Origin: Chloroflexia bacterium
GTDB lineage: Bacteria; Chloroflexota; Chloroflexia; Thermomicrobiales; CFX8
Length of the DNA: 48,826 nucleotides
Assembly (NCBI GenBank): GCA_030431755.1
Contig: JAUIIK010000024.1
Coordinates: 1-48,826, forward strand
Direction of reading: 5' to 3'
Under the pieces are notes generated by a model. The model was not told the DNA's origin. It saw nothing but the letters and a program-made list of their open reading frames with translations, and ran no database searches. Below, in pieces: positions 1 to 8,839 of the stretch. Position 1 is the stretch's first letter. Each line of letters begins with the position of its first letter. The translations under genes were made by a program, and so were the position numbers.

Positions 1-22
1 GGGGACATCACAGCTACAACCG

Positions 23-168
23 TGGCATTCCGACGCAGGAGGGATCTTGCTGCGAGCGTGTCACATGCCGGGTTGACAGCGCACTGACAATAGCGCTGTC
101 GCGCCGGGGCATGCTGCCCGCGGAGCACTGGCGTTGCGCTTGAAGATCCCTCGTGCCTCGGAATGCCA
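23..168. repeat. 146-bp inverted-repeat element, copy A (MITE/REP-like)
   Basis: The left end begins TGGCATTCCGACGCAGGAGG at 23. The right end, at 142-168, is close to its reverse complement, ending CCTCGGAATGCCA. A second copy of the same length lies at 32404-32549 in opposite orientation, and the ends and the inner GTTGCGCT block match. No open reading frame that looks real lies inside, so it is a non-coding dispersed palindromic element. The rest of the gene-free stretch 1-350 holds the pheA upstream region, with a TATACT hexamer at 304-309, and nothing else I recognise. Confidence 0.7.
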
Positions 169-303
169 ATTGCGGTGCGGGTTGCGCTGAACGACTGCTG
201 GTTTGATTCGAATCACGTAGGTCATAGGCTCGGCGCTTTGCCTCAGCTGCAACCGTGCTGCTGCGCCTAGCGCCTGGTTCCGATGGTTCCGCGACGGCTC
301 GGC

Positions 304-309
304 TATACT
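304..309 (+). promoter_or_regulatory. candidate -10 box for pheA
   Basis: TATACT lies 41 bases before the pheA ATG. It differs from the sigma-70 -10 consensus at one position. No convincing -35 hexamer is seen 16-18 bases upstream, so this is only a candidate. The same hexamer precedes mraZ and mreB in this window. Confidence 0.3.
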
Positions 310-350
310 CGCAACGGGCAGGCATTGGCCGACGACGCGAGGGAGATTGC

Positions 351-1193
351 ATGAAGATTGCCTATCTGGGACCAGCCGGGACATTCAGCGAGGAAGCAGC
401 CCACCGCTGCGCCAGCGACGGCGACGAGCTGATCCCCTTCAGTACTTTTCCTGCGCTCGTTTCCGCCGTGGAAACCTCGGTCGCGGACATCGCCGTGCTA
501 CCCATCGAGAACTCGCTCGAAGGCTCGGTCAGCACCACGCTTGACCTGCTGATTCATGAGACACGCCTGCAGATCCAGCGTGAGATCGTCGTGCCGGTCC
601 ACCATTGCCTCGTCGGCGTGCCCGGCGCGTCGATCACCGCGATCGAGCATGTGCATAGCCACCCCCAGGCGCTCGGCCAGTGCCGACGCTTTCTTGAGCG
701 CGTCCTACCGGAGGCGCACGAGCACGCCTCCCTCAGCACCGCCCTGGCCGTGCGGGAAGCCGTCGAAGGCGGCGATCCGACGCGCGCCGGGATCGGCACC
801 GCCCGCGCCGCCGAACGCTTCGGCGGCGAGATCCTGGCCCAGAATATCGAGGATTTCTCGAACAACGCCACCCGCTTCGTGGCTCTCGCTGAACGCGACC
901 ATGAGCCAACCGGGCGCGACAAGACATCAATGGCGATCAGCGTGCCGCAAAACGTGCCCGGTTCGCTCTACAACGTCCTCGACGAGCTGGCCGCCGACGG
1001 CATCCAGATGACGAAGCTGGAGAGCCGCCCGAACAAGAACGTGCTCGGCCAGTACTACTTCCTGGTCGATATCGAGGGCCACCGCCTCGACAACCAGATC
1101 TCGGCTGCGCTCGAACGCATCCGCGCCAAAGCCGACCACTTCCACGTCTGGGGCTCCTACCCGCAGTTCGTCGACGACAACGGCAGTGCATAG
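351..1193 (+). CDS. pheA: Prephenate dehydratase
   Basis: A 280-residue monofunctional prephenate dehydratase, which converts prephenate to phenylpyruvate in phenylalanine synthesis. The N-terminal catalytic part starts MKIAYLGPAGTFSEEAA and carries ENSLEGSV near residues 53-60 and the catalytic TRF motif at 174-176. A C-terminal ACT domain (about 193-270) contains the ESRP motif at 224-227, which in this family binds phenylalanine for feedback inhibition. The ATG at 351 is chosen because GAGGGAGA lies about 6 bases upstream and homology begins here; the longer frame to 255 adds only unrelated residues. No chorismate mutase domain is fused. It stands alone on the plus strand and converges on the BrkB-family gene. 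Confidence 0.93.
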   Translation: MKIAYLGPAGTFSEEAAHRCASDGDELIPFSTFPALVSAVETSVADIAVLPIENSLEGSVSTTLDLLIHETRLQIQREIVVPVHHCLVGVPGASITAIEHVHSHPQALGQCRRFLERVLPEAHEHASLSTALAVREAVEGGDPTRAGIGTARAAERFGGEILAQNIEDFSNNATRFVALAERDHEPTGRDKTSMAISVPQNVPGSLYNVLDELAADGIQMTKLESRPNKNVLGQYYFLVDIEGHRLDNQISAALERIRAKADHFHVWGSYPQFVDDNGSA

Positions 1194-1233
1194 GCGCGCT
1201 TTGGCGCCGCGGTCACGTCCGCGCAACCTCCGC

Positions 1234-2169
1234 TCATGAACCCAACGCGGCTGGTCGGGAGTTGCGCTCGCGCGCGCCGGAGGTGACGGCGTTGACCTCC
1301 GCGCCGATGACGATGATCTGGGCCGCCAGGTAGAGCCAGAACATGAAGAGCAAGACCAGCCCGAAAACAGCGCCATAGACGTTGTAACCGCCGGTAACGC
1401 TGATGTAGAGCGGATAGAGCTGCGACAGCAGGACGAACATGAGCCCTGCCACCAGCGCGCCCGGAATCGAACCACGCCAGCCCGAGCCATCGACCGGGAT
1501 GACGGCATAGGCCACGAGGCTCATCACAAAGCCGAGCAAGAACGCCACCAGGTAGACAGTCAGAAAGTCCTGCGCCTGGAAGTCCAGATCAACATAGCGC
1601 TGGAGCGATGTCGAGAGGAATCCGGTGGCTGTCGCGGATGCCGCCGTCGACAGAACCAGACCAATCGCGAACACCGGCGCGATGAGCAGCGCGAAGAGTT
1701 TGCGCTGCACATACCCCCGGCGCGGCGCGTTGTAGACGGTCGCGAATGCCCGGTCCAAAGCGGAATAGAGCCGGCTACCGCCATAGAGCAGCGCGATGAA
1801 GGTGATCAAGCCGCCGCTTTCGCGGTGGTTCGCGCCGGTGTCGACCGTTTCGACGACGGGATCGGCGAGCGATCCGGGCATCTCCTCAGTAAACAATGCT
1901 GATACGTCCTCGCGGAACGCCGGGCTCTGGACGATCATCCCAATGATCAAGCTAACCGCAGCCAGGATTGGCACGATGGAGAAGAGCGCGTTGTACGCCA
2001 GCATCCCCGCCAGCCCGTCGACATCATCATCCAGGTAGTTGCTCAACACACGGCCAGGGACCGAGCTTGCTACCCGACGCGCTAGCGGGTGGTCCACGAT
2101 CCTGGCGCGGGTGTTTGCAGACCACACATGCAAACGCTCCCGCCCAGTCCGACCTGGAGCCGGCGACAT
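1234..2169 (-). CDS. YihY/BrkB family multi-pass membrane protein
   Basis: A protein of about 311 residues of the YihY/virulence factor BrkB family, once misnamed ribonuclease BN. The segment DGLAGMLAYNALFSIVPIL is the typical first membrane region of the family, and later helices include AQDFLTVYLVAFLLGFVMSL and the C-terminal VFGLVLLFMFWLYLAAQIIV, about six membrane segments in all. Its biochemical role is unknown; transport has been suggested. The ATG at 2169 (MSPAPGRTGRE) is preferred over the longer frame because it clears the upstream HerA-like gene by 34 bases, but no strong ribosome binding site is visible. It is probably co-transcribed with the HerA-like gene. Confidence 0.85.
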   Translation of the reverse strand: MSPAPGRTGRERLHVWSANTRARIVDHPLARRVASSVPGRVLSNYLDDDVDGLAGMLAYNALFSIVPILAAVSLIIGMIVQSPAFREDVSALFTEEMPGSLADPVVETVDTGANHRESGGLITFIALLYGGSRLYSALDRAFATVYNAPRRGYVQRKLFALLIAPVFAIGLVLSTAASATATGFLSTSLQRYVDLDFQAQDFLTVYLVAFLLGFVMSLVAYAVIPVDGSGWRGSIPGALVAGLMFVLLSQLYPLYISVTGGYNVYGAVFGLVLLFMFWLYLAAQIIVIGAEVNAVTSGARERNSRPAALGS

Positions 2170-2203
2170 CGCACCGTCGCAAGCCCGTTCCTGGTCCTGG
2201 TCG

Positions 2204-3814
2204 CTAGGGCGAGACACGCGCCCAGGTGGACGGCACATCTGAACCGCCTTCTTCGGTCAGGCGCGCGCCGAAGCGCACGAAGGTCGGTGTCTGGACGACG
2301 TTGCCGGCGACCAGCGCCTCGCCAAGCCGGAAGTGCGACGCCTCATCGAGTAGATCACGCGGAACGAACGAGAAGAGATCGGCCAGATGGGCCAGGTCCG
2401 CGCTCGAGTTCATCCGCATCAGCAACAGGTTGTCACACTGTGAAAGGACATTCGGGTGCAGCTTCTGCGGCCGCTGCGAGGAGAGCAGCAGATACAGGCC
2501 GAACTTGCGGCCCTCGGCAGCGATACGGATGACATACTGTGTCAGCAGCTCCTGCAGCGGCGTCTCGGGTTCCGCCGGACAGATATTATGCGCCTCGTCG
2601 ATGACGATCATGATCGGCTCGCGCCGCTCTCTGCGCCGCCAGAGCTGGCTCAACAACGCCAGCGTCACGACCTGCTTCTCAGACTGCAAGCCGAGCGTGC
2701 CGATATCGAGGACCATCGCGCGCCACTCCTCGTCCAGCAGGCTGATGATTGACTGGTCGTCGCGATGCCGCCAGATCGTCCAGTCAGATACTCCCAGGTT
2801 CTGCACGCGCAGGCTGATCTGCCGCGACTCGACGGCGGTATCGCGCATGGCAGCGTCCAGTACCTCGCCCAGATCGACGTTCTCGCGCCCGATGTGGTCG
2901 ATGATGCGCCAGAAGCTGCTGTACTCCTCGCGGTCATCCAGCGGATCGAGCTGCAGGACGAGCGCCTGTTCATTTCTCGTCAGATCGCCAAACTCAATCA
3001 CTAGCGGCAGCGCAGCACCGGCTGGCGTCGGGCGCAGCACCCGAATCCCGCTTGCAACGGACTGAAAGCGCTCCCGGTCGGCCTCGCCGAAGGTTGACTC
3101 AGCGCCAGCGCGCATCTGCGCCAGGCGCACGAAATCGGAGTTTGGATCGACCACCAACATCCGCAGGTCGGTCCGGAGCAGCAGTCGCTCCAGCACGACG
3201 CCGAGCGAATAGGTCTTCCCTGAGCCCGACTGGCCACAGAGAAACGTATGCCGGTTGAAACCGCCTGCGCGCAGGGAAGCGACCGAATCTTCCGCGCCGT
3301 AGGTCGCCCGACCGATGTCCAGCCGCGTGGCCCCGGCTGCGCCGGCCAGGTGCGCGTCGATGAGCTCGCCGCCTGCGGGCCGCAATGTGGCGTCCTGGAA
3401 GATGTCGGAGTGCGCCGCTTCTACCAGCGTCGCATCGACGGCCTTCCCCAACAGGACGCCGTCACCCTCTAGATAGCGCAGGTTTGGCCGGATCGTTGCC
3501 TGCGATATTGACGTGCCTATCGCAGCGATGTCCATACGGTCACCGACATCGATTGCCAGCTCCGGCCCCTCGCGCATGTTGATTGCCTTCGAGATGATCT
3601 GGCCGAGATAGGTCACGCCGTCGACCGTCTCGATCTCGACATAGCTGCCGGCGGGGATCGGGTAGTCCAGCGGCGCTTCGTAGCCGAAGGTCATGCCGTC
3701 GACCGAGAATGCCAGCGGAGCCGCGGCGAACTGTGTCTGGAACTGCCGGCGAATCGCTCCCATCTCCTCGCGGGACAACGCGCCTCCCGCAGACGAACCC
3801 GATGTGCCTGACAT
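2204..3814 (-). CDS. HerA-like ATPase (DUF87/helicase HerA central domain)
   Basis: A 536-residue protein. Residues about 35-130 resemble the beta-barrel (HAS-barrel) that precedes the motor in HerA proteins. The RecA/FtsK-type ATPase core follows, with Walker A GQSGSGKT at 194-201, Walker B IMIVIDEAHN at 401-410, and a sensor-like SSQRPQKLHPNVLSQC stretch at about 445-460. HerA is a hexameric DNA translocase that works with the nuclease NurA in archaea and with varied effector genes in bacteria. No NurA, Sir2 or other nuclease is adjacent; the neighbours are an epimerase-like gene upstream and a BrkB-family gene downstream. The function here is therefore open: DNA repair, chromosome processing or defence are all possible. 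Confidence 0.85.
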   Translation of the reverse strand: MSGTSGSSAGGALSREEMGAIRRQFQTQFAAAPLAFSVDGMTFGYEAPLDYPIPAGSYVEIETVDGVTYLGQIISKAINMREGPELAIDVGDRMDIAAIGTSISQATIRPNLRYLEGDGVLLGKAVDATLVEAAHSDIFQDATLRPAGGELIDAHLAGAAGATRLDIGRATYGAEDSVASLRAGGFNRHTFLCGQSGSGKTYSLGVVLERLLLRTDLRMLVVDPNSDFVRLAQMRAGAESTFGEADRERFQSVASGIRVLRPTPAGAALPLVIEFGDLTRNEQALVLQLDPLDDREEYSSFWRIIDHIGRENVDLGEVLDAAMRDTAVESRQISLRVQNLGVSDWTIWRHRDDQSIISLLDEEWRAMVLDIGTLGLQSEKQVVTLALLSQLWRRRERREPIMIVIDEAHNICPAEPETPLQELLTQYVIRIAAEGRKFGLYLLLSSQRPQKLHPNVLSQCDNLLLMRMNSSADLAHLADLFSFVPRDLLDEASHFRLGEALVAGNVVQTPTFVRFGARLTEEGGSDVPSTWARVSP

Positions 3815-3896
3815 ACGTCATCCAATCGTAATACCCATGTTGCTTCGCGCACCGCAATACACTATCACGCTGGCGCGCGTGCCCGGCATCAGGTTG

Positions 3897-4877
3897 CTAT
3901 TGCGGCCCATACTCCCGGATCCAGGCGATGTACTCGGCGACGCCGTCATCGAGCGCCGTCGGCGGGGTCCAGCCGAAATCTTGCGCCATCCGCGCATTGC
4001 TCGGCACAGGACCGGGCGGATCACCGGAGACGCTGTAGTTAGCGTCATCTTCGGCAACCTCGCGGTACTCCAGACCCGGCCAGTGGCGCTGAAACGCCGC
4101 CAGCATGTCGCCAATCGGGTAGAGCTGTCCGCCGGTGATCGTGTAGACGTCGTGGGGCAGCTGCGGTGTAGCCCACGCCAGTTCGATGCCCTCGGCGATA
4201 TCCTCGACGTATGTCCAGTCGAGATATGGACCAGCCAGACTGTTGACCAGGATCGGCTCGCCCGCTGCCGCAATCCGCAGCATTTCCCGCAGCTCGGTCG
4301 CGCCGCTGTAGCCGGGCGTTACCCGCTCCATCGGCCCGTAGACGTTCGCTGGCCGCATCGCGACGACATCGATGTCGAAGAGCCTGGCGTAGCGCTGGCA
4401 AACCCGCTCGCAAGTGTGCTTCAAGATGCCGTAGAGCCCGTCGGCGCGGCTCGGGGCGTCCTCGTCAAGCGCTTCCACTTCGTGCCCCGACCCCCAAGCA
4501 GCCCCGGATGAGACGTAGACCATTCGCGCAATCTCCGGCATTGTCCGGGCAAGCTCAAGACAATGGACGGTGCTCATGAAGTTGACGTCGATGATCCGTG
4601 CCGGCTCGGCCATCTCGCGCTCCAGGCGCGGCGTGATCGCGGCGGCATGGATTAGCTTATCAACACTGTGCTGCTCGGCGACCTCGCGCAGCCGCCCGGC
4701 GTCGGTCACGTCGCCTTCCTCGAACACGACCTGCTCGATTGCGTCGCCCAGGTGCTCCCGTAGCGCCCGGTCGGGCGGCATCAGGTCGAACGAGATCACA
4801 CGTTCGCCGCGCCGGGCCAGGCGGCGCAGGACGAAGCTCGGTACCCAGCCATTGCCGCCAGTCAACAGCGTCGTCAC
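3897..4877 (-). CDS. NAD-dependent epimerase/dehydratase (extended SDR)
   Basis: A 326-residue extended short-chain dehydrogenase. The N-terminal Rossmann motif TGGNGWV starts at about residue 6, a conserved Asp (ISFDLMPP) ends the second strand, and YGILK provides the catalytic Tyr-x-x-x-Lys. A serine pair (VYVSSGAAWG) precedes it as in UDP-sugar epimerases. The substrate cannot be read from the sequence; a nucleotide sugar is the usual guess. The start is a GTG at 4877 with GGGGAG a few bases upstream. It is divergent from the MqnA-like gene across 69 bases, which must contain both promoters. Confidence 0.85.
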   Translation of the reverse strand: MTTLLTGGNGWVPSFVLRRLARRGERVISFDLMPPDRALREHLGDAIEQVVFEEGDVTDAGRLREVAEQHSVDKLIHAAAITPRLEREMAEPARIIDVNFMSTVHCLELARTMPEIARMVYVSSGAAWGSGHEVEALDEDAPSRADGLYGILKHTCERVCQRYARLFDIDVVAMRPANVYGPMERVTPGYSGATELREMLRIAAAGEPILVNSLAGPYLDWTYVEDIAEGIELAWATPQLPHDVYTITGGQLYPIGDMLAAFQRHWPGLEYREVAEDDANYSVSGDPPGPVPSNARMAQDFGWTPPTALDDGVAEYIAWIREYGPQ

Positions 4878-4946
4878 GATGCTCCCCTTTCATCAGCCGT
4901 CCATCCTTCCGGAGGCTCAGAGTACACTACGCCAGGAAGAGGGCAG

Positions 4947-5765
4947 GTGTCGCAGCGTATGACCATATTGATCGAGCGGAGTCTCGGAACCGCGCCATAC
5001 TGGATGCCGGTCGAGCGCGGCTGGGTCGAGCCGGAGTCCGAGGTCGTCATCTCCGACGCCCCGAGCGCCGCCGACCTCCGGGCGCATGTGGGCGTGATGC
5101 TAGTCGACACCCTGCTCGCCTCGACGGCGCTCGAATCGTCCGTTATTCTGACCAATCACGCAATCGCCTCTGAGTCGATCTCGTTGCTAACGATGGTGAC
5201 ATCGGAGCGGCCGGACGGCATCGAGAGTGCGGTCGTCGCCGCGCCGGGCGTGTCGCTCACGGGACGTGCTGTGGCAGAGATCGTCATCCCCGAGTTCTAC
5301 GGAATCAACATCTCCGGCTGGCTCGATACGGCCGCAACCGCCGGCCCGGAGTCGCTCGTCGTGACCGAGGGCGCGGAGGCGCTGCTGCCCTCAGGGACTG
5401 AGAGCGACTTCCACGAGGATCTGGGCCGGGCCTGGTTCCTGATGACCGAGACGCCGTTCATCTCGCATCTCTGTCTGGCTTCTGAACAGCTCTACAGCGA
5501 AGACCCCGACGGTGTCAGAACCCAGGTCGCTGACCTTGCCGCGATGCTGCGCGCTGCCGACGACCAGCGCCGCCTCCTGCGCCGCAATATCTCCCGCGAC
5601 CACGATATCGACCGCGAGCTTGTCGTCGATGTCTTCGACGGACTGCGCTTTCAACTCAGCAGTGACGGCGTAGAGGGACTCAAGACACTGTTCGGCCAGA
5701 CTGGCGTGCTGTCCAGATTCGGATCGATAGACGACCGCATCGTCTCGGTTGACAAACGTAGCTGA
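4947..5765 (+). CDS. MqnA-like periplasmic-binding-fold protein (possible chorismate dehydratase relative)
   Basis: A 272-residue protein without a signal peptide. Its layout resembles the MqnA/MqnD family of futalosine-pathway menaquinone enzymes: a short N-terminal strand, a central run with ILTNHAIASESISLLTM, and the block HEDLGRAWFLMTETPF at about 152-167, where MqnA proteins have a similar D-L-G-x-x-W...T-x-x-P-F pattern. A helical C-terminal half follows. The match is by eye and distant; the usual MqnA N-terminal motif is not obvious, so catalytic activity is uncertain. A GTG at 4947 is preceded by AGGAAGAGGG; an ATG at 4959 is the alternative. No other menaquinone gene is nearby. Confidence 0.45.
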   Translation: MSQRMTILIERSLGTAPYWMPVERGWVEPESEVVISDAPSAADLRAHVGVMLVDTLLASTALESSVILTNHAIASESISLLTMVTSERPDGIESAVVAAPGVSLTGRAVAEIVIPEFYGINISGWLDTAATAGPESLVVTEGAEALLPSGTESDFHEDLGRAWFLMTETPFISHLCLASEQLYSEDPDGVRTQVADLAAMLRAADDQRRLLRRNISRDHDIDRELVVDVFDGLRFQLSSDGVEGLKTLFGQTGVLSRFGSIDDRIVSVDKRS

Positions 5766-5783
5766 TGCGCCACTAGCGCTGCG

Positions 5784-6350
5784 TCAGTCGTCCTCCGGCA
5801 GTCGGGCACGGTAGGGGCGGCTGAGCGCGGCGTAGTGGTCAGCGCGCAGGTGGTGCAGCACCTGGCCGGCGTCAACTTCGACGAGCCAACGCTCCTGGAA
5901 GGCTTCTTCCTCGGCTTGTACCGCCAGCACCTCGCCGACGAAGAGGTCGTGATCGCCAAAGGTCATACGCTCGATGACGCCGCACTCGATATGTGCGACG
6001 CACTCTTCGACCAACGGCGCGTCAATCTCTTGCGCGTCGACCGGTGTCAACCCGGCGCGCGCGAACTTGTCGCCGTCGCGGCCGGACTCGATGCCACAGC
6101 AGTGGACCGCGGCCAGCAGATCCGCCGTCGGGATGTTCAACCCGAAGAACTCGCTGCGACCAACGTATTCGTGCGTCAACCGCCCAGGATGAATCGCCAC
6201 GGCAACGACGGCCGGGTCCATGCTCACGGTCATCAGCCAGCCCTGCGTCATCAGATTCTCCGCCGAGCGGAAGCGGGAGGTGAGCAGCGCCAGCGGGCCC
6301 GGCTCCAACAAGCGGGCGGCCATCGGCGGGTCGAGGTGCGCCTTGCTCAC
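5784..6350 (-). CDS. Flavin reductase-like FMN-binding split-barrel protein
   Basis: About 188 residues of the flavin reductase/DIM6-NTAB family, which bind FMN in a split barrel. Visible features are PGPLALLTSRF near the N-terminus, the QGWLMTVSMDPAVVAVAI block, HEYVGRSEFFGLNIP, and the CVAHIECGVIERMTFGDHDL segment typical of the FMN pocket. The GTG at 6350 is chosen because it begins 4 bases after the stop of the upstream glycosyltransferase; an ATG at 6323 is possible. The electron donor and substrate are not predictable. It is the last gene of a three-gene minus-strand unit with two GT4 glycosyltransferases and converges on the MqnA-like gene. Confidence 0.75.
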   Translation of the reverse strand: MSKAHLDPPMAARLLEPGPLALLTSRFRSAENLMTQGWLMTVSMDPAVVAVAIHPGRLTHEYVGRSEFFGLNIPTADLLAAVHCCGIESGRDGDKFARAGLTPVDAQEIDAPLVEECVAHIECGVIERMTFGDHDLFVGEVLAVQAEEEAFQERWLVEVDAGQVLHHLRADHYAALSRPYRARLPEDD

Positions 6351-6354
6351 GCGC

Positions 6355-7488
6355 TCAACGTTCCTGCCCGTTATTGGCCGGACTATCGAGGATATGCTGA
6401 TAGAGCTGCCAGGTCTGCCGGGCAACCTGACGTTGGGTGAACTGTTCGAGCACCCGTTGCCGTCCAGCGGCTTGCTTTGCGCGCAAGTAGTCAGCGTCGC
6501 TCGCTAGTCGGCGCAAGATAGCCGCAAGCGCATCGGCATCGTCCTCCGGGAAGATCAGCTCCGGATCGCCGATGACATTCGGGATCTCGCCCGAGTCCGA
6601 CCCGACGACGACCACCTGGCACGCCATCGCCTCGACTAGTATCCGCCCGAACTGCTCTTTCCAGTTGGAGCGGGTCCGCGACGGCAGCACGAGAATGTCA
6701 AGCTGCCGCAACACTTCGGGCACACGCTCCGGCGGCACCGCGCCCTCGAAGCGCACCCGGTCGCGAATGCCGAGCCGTTCCGCGCGCATCTCCAGCTCGA
6801 CGCGCTGGTCGCCGCCGCCAATGATCCGCAGCGTGGGTCGTGGCTGGATGCGAGCGAGGGCATCCACGATCAGGTCGACGCCTTTCTCCTCGACGACTCG
6901 GCCGACATAGCCGATGACTGGGCCGTGCAGTCCACTTCGGCGACTCTCGGGCGGACTGTAAATCTCCGGGTCCACACCGAACTGCGGGATGACCGCAATC
7001 GGCCCACGGTAGCGTTTGCGTCGCAGAACGAGGCCGGCGTCGCGGTTGCCGACAATCGCTGCCGAGGCGCGGCGGTAGTTGTAGAGCTCGAAAAGCCGGA
7101 ACGGCGGGGGATAGCGTCGGTAGAGATTCTGCCAGGCGAAGAAGACTGTCCGAGCACCGACGCGGTTCGCCAACCTGGTTGCCTGCGCCGCCACGTAGTT
7201 GTAGGGCTCCTCGTCGATATGCACGATATCCGGTTGGAACGCCTTGAGCCGCCTGGCCAAACCAGGGTAGTGGTGGACGTGATGGCGCCCGTTGAAGCGC
7301 ATCGGTTCAACGGCCAGCTCGTAGCCCTCGGTAAACATCTCCTGCAGCGGTTGGTCGCCAATGCGGTTTTCGTGCCAGTAGGGCGGTACAACAACGCATA
7401 GCTCGACATCCGGGAGCTTCGCGAGCTCCTCGACCTTCTTCTGGTAGACGCCACTGACCAGGGCCTTCGAGATCATCAGGACACGCAT
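6355..7488 (-). CDS. GT4-family glycosyltransferase
   Basis: A 377-residue retaining glycosyltransferase of GT-B fold. The N-terminal half has the acceptor domain with DIVHIDEEPYNYVA. The C-terminal half has GYVGRVVEEKGVDLIVDAL (donor-binding strand and Lys) and the E-x7-E element in KEQFGRILVEAMAC. This family builds polysaccharides, glycolipids or glycoproteins using nucleotide sugars; the acceptor is unknown. Its ATG at 7488 shares one base with the stop of the preceding glycosyltransferase (TGATG), so translation is coupled. A flavin reductase-like gene follows after 4 bases. Confidence 0.85.
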   Translation of the reverse strand: MRVLMISKALVSGVYQKKVEELAKLPDVELCVVVPPYWHENRIGDQPLQEMFTEGYELAVEPMRFNGRHHVHHYPGLARRLKAFQPDIVHIDEEPYNYVAAQATRLANRVGARTVFFAWQNLYRRYPPPFRLFELYNYRRASAAIVGNRDAGLVLRRKRYRGPIAVIPQFGVDPEIYSPPESRRSGLHGPVIGYVGRVVEEKGVDLIVDALARIQPRPTLRIIGGGDQRVELEMRAERLGIRDRVRFEGAVPPERVPEVLRQLDILVLPSRTRSNWKEQFGRILVEAMACQVVVVGSDSGEIPNVIGDPELIFPEDDADALAAILRRLASDADYLRAKQAAGRQRVLEQFTQRQVARQTWQLYQHILDSPANNGQER

Positions 7489-8663
7489 CAAACGCCTTCA
7501 TCCCGCAACGCATCGGCATACGCTTCCAGCGTCAGATCAGCAGTCTTCGCCCAGGCGTAAGTGGCGGCGCGCTCCAGTCCGCGCGCGGCCAGGTCGTCGC
7601 GCAACGCTGCATCTCTGGCGAGGGTCACGATGCCGCCCGCAACGCCACGCGGCGTCGGCTCAATGACCAGCCCGGCATCGCCGACGACCTCGGCCAGGCT
7701 CGTCCGGCCGGACGACACGACCGGCGTGCCGCAGGCCATCGCCTCGAGTGGCGTCAGGCCGAAGCCCTCGTAGGTCGAGGCGTAGACGAAGAAATCCGCG
7801 CCACGATAGAGCGCGACGAACTCGTCGTCATCGACTGCTCCGACGAACTTCACCCGGCCGGTCAGCCCAAGTCGCCGGACAAGCCGCGCCAGCGGCGGGT
7901 ACATGCGCGTATTGCCGGTGTGCGCCCGGCCGACGACGACGAGATCGTGCTCGGTCGGCGCAACGCCCTGGGCCAACGCAAACCCCTCGATAACCGCCGT
8001 CACGTTCTTGCGGACATCGAGACCGCCGGAGTTGATGATGTACGGTGTCTGGATGCCATAGCGCTCGCGTGTGCGTTCGATCATCTCCCGGTCGGCGTCG
8101 GTGAATGCTGGCGAGAACTGACCGTCTGCCGCCAACGGGATCGCTCGCACGCGCTCGGGTTCCACACCCAGCACACGGATGATCTCCTGCCGCGCATGTT
8201 CGGAGTCGGTCAGGACCAGCGCGGCTTTGCCGGCGGTGCGGCTGACGACCTGCATGTAGGCCCGCATCGAGCGCGAACCGGCATACTCCGGCACGACGAT
8301 CGGTATCAGGTCGTGAATCGTGACGACGTAGGGCGCGCGTTTAAGCGCCGGCGCCGAAAAGTAGGGCACATGCACCAGATCGAGGTCCGGCACGGCCGTC
8401 CGGACGGCGCGCGGCAGGCCGGTCTGCTCCCACCACAGCTTGCGGGCGCGGCCCCGCAGCGGTGGCATCGTGACGGCTGTCAGGTGACCGTTCGCCTGCT
8501 CTACGACCTCGTCACCAGCATCGGACGGAGCCAGCAGCGCAAGCTGCTCCGCTGGCAAACGCTTGCTTAGCTGCAGCCAGAGATTGACTGCGTAGCGGCC
8601 CGCGCCGGTCTTCGGTTGTTCGAGAAACAGAGCATCGAATCCGATGCGCGCCTGCTCAATCAT
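7488..8663 (-). CDS. GT4-family glycosyltransferase
   Basis: A 391-residue GT-B glycosyltransferase. It opens with IGFDALFLEQPKTGAGRYA, a glycine-rich acceptor-side loop common in mannosyltransferase-like GT4 enzymes, then VVTIHDLIP. The donor domain has SGGLDVRKNVTAVIEGF and the E-x7-E motif in YEGFGLTPLEAMACG. The ATG at 8663 is chosen over a longer frame whose first 26 residues are low-complexity. TACAAT lies only about 7 bases before this ATG, so the message may be nearly leaderless, and no Shine-Dalgarno sequence is seen. It heads a unit with a second GT4 gene and the flavin reductase-like gene, and is divergent from thioredoxin. Confidence 0.88.
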   Translation of the reverse strand: MIEQARIGFDALFLEQPKTGAGRYAVNLWLQLSKRLPAEQLALLAPSDAGDEVVEQANGHLTAVTMPPLRGRARKLWWEQTGLPRAVRTAVPDLDLVHVPYFSAPALKRAPYVVTIHDLIPIVVPEYAGSRSMRAYMQVVSRTAGKAALVLTDSEHARQEIIRVLGVEPERVRAIPLAADGQFSPAFTDADREMIERTRERYGIQTPYIINSGGLDVRKNVTAVIEGFALAQGVAPTEHDLVVVGRAHTGNTRMYPPLARLVRRLGLTGRVKFVGAVDDDEFVALYRGADFFVYASTYEGFGLTPLEAMACGTPVVSSGRTSLAEVVGDAGLVIEPTPRGVAGGIVTLARDAALRDDLAARGLERAATYAWAKTADLTLEAYADALRDEGV

Positions 8664-8839
8664 GGCTGAAATTGTACCGGAGCCCGGCGGGGCGGGCGTT
8701 GCGGTGCGCGGGCTTGGAGCGGGCGTCGCGCCGGAACGCAAGTCGCGATAGAATGGAATAGTTTGGTACGCGGCGCGTTATAGATATTGGTAGAACGCAA
8801 CGCGAACAACCGTCCATCTTACGAGGAGGCACAAGCCAC

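Noticed and set aside
1194-1233. Short G+C stems between pheA and the BrkB-family gene considered as a terminator
   Set aside because: Stems of only 4-5 bp and no T-run.
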